Shown here: positions 55,301-61,300 of the stretch, piece by piece | How positions within the stretch are numbered: position 1 is the first letter of the stretch | Layout: each line of letters starts with the position of its first letter | Assembly (NCBI RefSeq): GCF_000327385.1 | Contig: NW_008706978.1 | Location: 87,245 to 151,244 of the forward strand | DNA: 64,000 bases | Direction of reading: 5' to 3' | Source of the DNA: Lottia gigantea | Lineage: Eukaryota > Mollusca > Gastropoda > Lottiidae | Notes under the pieces: model-generated | What the model was told of the DNA's origin: nothing | The model's database searches: none | Seen by the model: only the letters and a program-made list of their open reading frames with translations | Program-made: the position numbers and the translations under genes

Positions 55301-58300
55301 GTAAAGGTAAGTTGTATCTGATGTTATTTACATGTAGTAAAGGTAAGTTGTACTTGCTGTTATTTACAAGTAGTAAAGGTAAGTTGTATCTGATGTTATT
55401 TACATGTAGTAAAGGTAAGTTGTACTTGCTGTTATTTACAGGTAGTAAAGGTAAGTTGTATCTGATGTTATTTACATGTAGTAAAGGTAAGTTGTACCTG
55501 CTGTTATTTACTGGTAGTAAAATTAAGTTGTACCTGCTGTTATTTACAGGTAGTAAAGGTAAGTTGTATCTGACGTTATTTACATGTAGTAAAGGTAAGT
55601 TGTACCTGCTGTTATTTATGTGTAGTAAAGGGAAGTTGTATCTGTTATTTACTGGTAGTAAAGGTAAGTTGTACCTGCTGTTATTTACTGGTAGTAAAGG
55701 TAAGTTGTATCTGTTATTTACATGTAGTAAAGGTAAGTTGTATCTGCTGTTATTTACATGTAGTAAAGGTAAGTTGTATCTGTTATTTACATGTAGTAAA
55801 GGTAAGTTGTACCTGCTGTTATTTACAGGTAGTAAAGGTAAGTTGTATCTGCTGTTATTTACATGTAGTAAAGGTAAGTTGTATCTGTTATTTACATGTA
55901 GTAAAGGTTAGTTGTACCTGCCCTTTTTTACATGTAGTAAAGGTAAGTTGTATCTGTTATTTACATGTAGTAAAGGTAAGTTGTACCTGCTCTTATTTAC
56001 ATGTAGTAAAGGTAAGTTGTATCTGTTATTTACATGTAGTAAAGGTAAGTTGTACCTGCTCTTATTTACATGTAGTAAAGGTAAGTTGTATCTGTTATTT
56101 ACAGGTAGTAAAGGTAAGTTGTATCTGCTGTTATTTACATGTAGTAAAGGTAAGTTGTATCTGTTATTTACATGTAGTAAAGGGAAGTTGTACCTGCTCT
56201 TATTTACATGTAGTAAAGGTAAGTTGTATCTGTTATTTACTGGTAGTAAAATTAAGTTGTATCTGCTGTTATTTACATGTAGTAAAGGTAAGTTGTACCT
56301 GCTCTTATTTACATGTTATTTACTGGTAGTAAAATTAAGTTGTATCTGTTGTCATACCCTAAATAAGCTGTAGCTGTTGTTAATTATTAAAGCTACATTG
56401 CATCTGTTGTTATTAATTGGTAGTATTACTACGTTATATCTCATACTATATACTGGAAGTAAAAGTAAGTTATGTTTTTGTTAATTACTTGTAGTGAGAG
56501 TTATATAGTAGTGTAACCTATTTTCGTGGATATAAGGATTCAACACTGAATTTCGTCAAAGTTAAAAAAAAAAAAAAAAAAATTTTTTATGTCTTAGATG
56601 TTTCCTCAGATATTCTACGAAATAATTAAAATTGGTTTATTTTGATTTTCTTTATGAATCCTTCACTTTGACCCATATTTCATGAGCAACCAACTCGGCA
56701 ACGGCGACAGAATGCGTCACCTATTTTCGCGTCCAATGTTTGATCTATAAATAAGTCGAGAAAAACACGTTGTATGGATAACAAGTGGTATAATTAACTT
56801 CTCTTAGTATTTATTTTTAATATCAATTCATTATAACTAGAGACAATTCCTTCAAAGAACCACGATTTAAAAAAAAAATAGTGACTGACAAAATAAGATA
56901 CATAGCGTGATTTATTGCTAAAAGTCACTGAAACAACATAAGAATATGGTCCACTTTGTGTTCCATAGAAATTTTCTGCTGACACGGAATCAGCTAGTTG
57001 ATCATGTGACTTCATTCGTTGGACTACATTCTAGCAGACGACACTTGGAATTCCGATTACCGCTTGGGATTATAAGGAAATTCGGCCGAAAAAAATGGTG
57101 ACGTTGGTAATAAGTGAAATCCGCCATTTTGTATTTGTCAAAGTATACATTAATAGATTTTACCTTTCTTGAAACTACTGAATTCATTCTACTAGCTGAC
57201 ATTGTAGAGATAACATATGTTTATCAACACAAGCAAATGCCGAGGTCACGCGAGGTCGCACATGTAAACTATTAATCCTTTCCGGAAATCTACGAAAAAT
57301 AGGTTACCAGGAAATTAGGTTACTTGACTGTACTACTCAGACAGTTTAAATTGTTTTATTAATTTATTTTCCAATCATATTTTCCAGATAGAACAGCCAA
57401 AACCTGGGATTTGACAACTGGAAAGGAATTAATATCATTCTCAGGCCATCCTAATAATGTTTTAAAAGTGAAATATTGTGAAAAAAATAAAATGACATTC
57501 ACTGTGTCTCAATCCTATGTGAAAGTATGGGACATTAGAGATAATTCCAGTAAATGCATCAAAACTTTAAGGTACTGTTCACCATCTGTTCATATAGAAT
57601 TAGATTTTTTTACCGTAAATCCTCTAAAAATGTTAACTTTACTTACAACCAACTTGATGGATGGAAAGTATTTTTATCTGTTTACTGTCTTCCACATGAC
57701 AGGAAAACCAAAGTCAAGTTATGTGATTGCAAAACATAATAAACTAAGATTTTTGTTTTAGAATAACAATAGCAAATGGCAAAAGGTTATCTTATATTTG
57801 TGATCTCTGATATTGATATTTTGTGATACTTCTGCCAAGTTTCTACCACTTTTGATTTCATGCATTGACTAATGAAAACTGCACCTCTGTAATATTATGT
57901 GATATTACTATTCCTAACAAGCTTCCTTTACTTGTCATAGTTCATCTGGATTAAGTAGTAGTGGTACAGTAAATATATCAACTACTAGACAAACAGACCT
58001 AGTTCCTGGTGAACATCATATTAATGATATAGCTCTCAGTGAGGATGGATTTATGTTATATTGTGCTACTGGTAATATAGTGAGAGCTTGGGATCTCAGA
58101 CGGTAAGTGTAATTTATATCAGATTATTATTTGACACACAGACTACTAAAATGTGCCGTTATCACAGATGACCAAAAAATTATAAATCATAATTTGCTAA
58201 ATTAAAAATATTTCTAGGAATTATGGAAAGCTGCTTTTTAAAAGGATACTACCTCTTAAAATGGACATGAAATTTAAAGTCTCAAACTTGGTCAACATGT

Positions 58301-61300
58301 ATATATATATTATTCATCAGTTGGACTTACCAGGTGCTAAGACTGAAGAATAGAATCTCTATAAAGAAAATATCCATTAAACAACATAATTAATTACATA
58401 GTTTAGTTTACTGAATTATTCTGTCGGTCCGTCCACATTTCTTGTAGACGCGATAGAGGCTACGGTTTTTATCTGTGATGAAACTTGGTATGCATGTATA
58501 TGTTGATGAGATCTCAGTCGAGTCCGAAATTGGTAATAATCGGAAGAATGGTTTTGGAGTTATTGCCCTTGACTTAGAAAAAACGTGTTAAATTTGTCTT
58601 GTAGTCGTAGAGGCTACAGATTTTATGAAACTAGATATGCATGTAGTGGGCGTACCTTACATTGCCTGGCAAGCTATCTTTTATTTTTTTTAGATATAGT
58701 GCTGTTGGTAAATTGAGTGGTCTGCATACAGCAGCTGTAATGGTGTTGGCTGTAAAGGCTCAAGATACATCTAGTTTAGTAGTAACAGGCTCGAAGGATC
58801 ACACCATCAAGGTACTTTCTATTAAAACTATTCATTATGATATGTTTACTGAGTTGATTTTTAACAGAGGAAGTGATGATAAACAACATTTAAACATTAG
58901 GACAAGTATAACTAGCGGTGAATATTTTTATCATCATTTTCGTAATTATGCTCTTAATAACTAAATCATCTCTGCAGGCATATATGCTTTATGCAAATAT
59001 ATGCTATATACATAATTTAATTTTTTTTTGTACTGTTAAACATTATCTATGTCTTGACTGAAGCCTTTTAGTTAAAATCTTCTAGTCTTATTAATTCTTA
59101 TTTTTATAACCTCTTGTAATTGACATAAAATTAAAGTCTCAAACTTGGTCAACAGAGGTTTTATTCATCCGTTTGACTTGCAAGCTGCCATGACTAAAGA
59201 ATAGCATCTCTATATAAGAAGATATATCCATTAAACTAAATAGTACACTTCTAAGCAGGTTTCAATATTATTTAGTTTAATGAATTATTACTTAGTTTTA
59301 TGGATTTATTGGATTATAGATGGATTCTGTTGTATAGTTATAACACCAGGTAAGTTGACAGATGGCCACTCATTTTGGCCAAGTTGAAACATTTAAAATT
59401 TTTTCGTCAATCCTATGAGGTTGTAAGCTTAGTTTGACTAGCTTTAATCAAATGTAGTAAATATTTAAATTAATTGTAGATTTTTGAAGTAATAGATGAT
59501 GCAGCTGGAGTTTTATCACCCAAATATGGCCTGGAACCACCACATTATGATGGTATCCAATCATTAGCTATTACTGACCAAACATTATTCAGTGGCTCCA
59601 GAGATTCCTGTATCAAGAAATGGAATTTAGAAGATCAACAATTAAAACAGGTAAAACACATATATTTCAAATTACAAGACATTGGAATTCATTAGACGTA
59701 TATGTAATATTAATATATAAAAAAAACATGTATGGACAGCTTGTATAGTAATTTATACATTATTATTTTCATTTATTGGTATTAAAGTCATTACTAATAA
59801 TTAAATAACTGATTCATGGTCCAGACAGATTATATTGCTCTATCTTTATTGTAGTCAATGAATCAAGCTCATAAAGATTGGGTGTGTGCCTTAGATTTTG
59901 TTCCAAACAGTAACTATTTGATTAGCGGTTGTCGTGGTGGTTTTCTGAAGTTATGGCAGACTGATAATTTTACTCCTGTAGGCGAAATGAAGGCACATAG
60001 TAGTCCAATTAATGCCATAGCTACCAACAGTTCTTCAATTTTTACTGCTTCCAAGTAAGTAATGATATTTTTTTGACCTGAATTAAATAAACATGGTTCA
60101 AGAAGCATACTAATAATTATGTCTTGAAATATCAATGTTAATTGCAGATTCTTTTTTTTCTTAGAATGGGGTTAGGAATTTTGTCATTTTGATATCACGT
60201 GTTTTAAAATCTTATATAGCATGTCAAATTCTATCTGTTAAATCTAACTTAAAGGAATTGTAAAGAGGTTTTCTAAATTTTCTATGTTTATCGGGGACAA
60301 TTTTCACCAATTTTCAATCACAGGTCTCTGGTTCCTGCAATTCCACTAAAACTAAGTGTGTTATGACGTCACCCCTGCAAAATTTGCTTGTATCACATGA
60401 GACCTTTGCGGGGTGACATCATAAAACACTTAGTTTTAGTAGAATTGCTAGAACCACAGATGTCTGATCGAAAATTGGATTGGCAAAAATGTTGCTTTCA
60501 TTGTCCCCAATACACATCACAAAATGTGAAAACCTCTTTACAATCTCTTTAAGATATAAAGTATTTCTAATGCATTTTCTCTGCCTGCTTAGTTTAGTGT
60601 AGTTTAATCTAACAAATGTAGATAAAGCTGCTTCAATTTATACTCCGTTCCAAAAGATATTACTTTGTTACAGAAGTTTTGTCATTACACTTAATACTGA
60701 ATTTACGCATTATGGGATTCAGCTGGCTATAATTTTGGACAAATTGTTTCTATTTTTCATTTATTCATGTTGATGTATTAAATTCAAAAATGTGTAGCTC
60801 TTGGTTTAAAAAATAAATTTTGTTAAAAAAGCGATTGAGCATTTGAGAGTAATATGTGAAAGTAACAACTCTTCATTGCTTTGGTTTGAAAGTTGTCTAG
60901 TTTTTACTGCTTTATATCAAATGTAATCTTCTTATCATAGCTTATGATTTTCTATCAGAGACAAATACATTTCAATATCATGTTTATTATTTAGTAAAAA
61001 GTCATAAAAATAAGTCCACATCTCCTTTGTGGACATATATTGTTTGCACCCATGTTCGTCTGTATATCACATTTCCTTGTAAGCAATCTAAAATCTACAG
61101 TTAACTTGTATTGATATTTTTCCCTGTAAGCTTTAGCAACTTCAATTTTTGACTGACTTTCCACAAAATTTGGTATTCAGGTAAGCTAATATGAGACACA
61201 AATGTTATGCAGCCTGCAACAATTTTTACTTTTACCTCTTTTAATAGGGAAAATGTATGATATTCTTCAACTTATTTCTATTAGTCTTAGTACCTAGGTA

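Larger units (their letters stand above)
58262..59245. repeat. Direct repeat pair flanking exon 35
   Basis: TTAAAGTCTCAAACTTGGTC through AGAATAG.ATCTCTATA to ATCCATTAAAC occurs at about 58273-58385 and again at 59129-59240, with the same order and some indels. Non-coding and of unknown family; exon 35 lies between the copies. Confidence 0.8.

Noticed and set aside
54515-56373. Long open frames (up to 306 codons) with [11 protein letters not shown] repeats
   Set aside because: They are read-through of the 36/33-bp splice-donor array, not a gene. Only the frame continuing exon 32 could ever be translated, and it closes at 54958.
54531-56375. CRISPR-like array
   Set aside because: Units are contiguous with no spacers, begin with a eukaryotic exon boundary, and lie in an animal intron.
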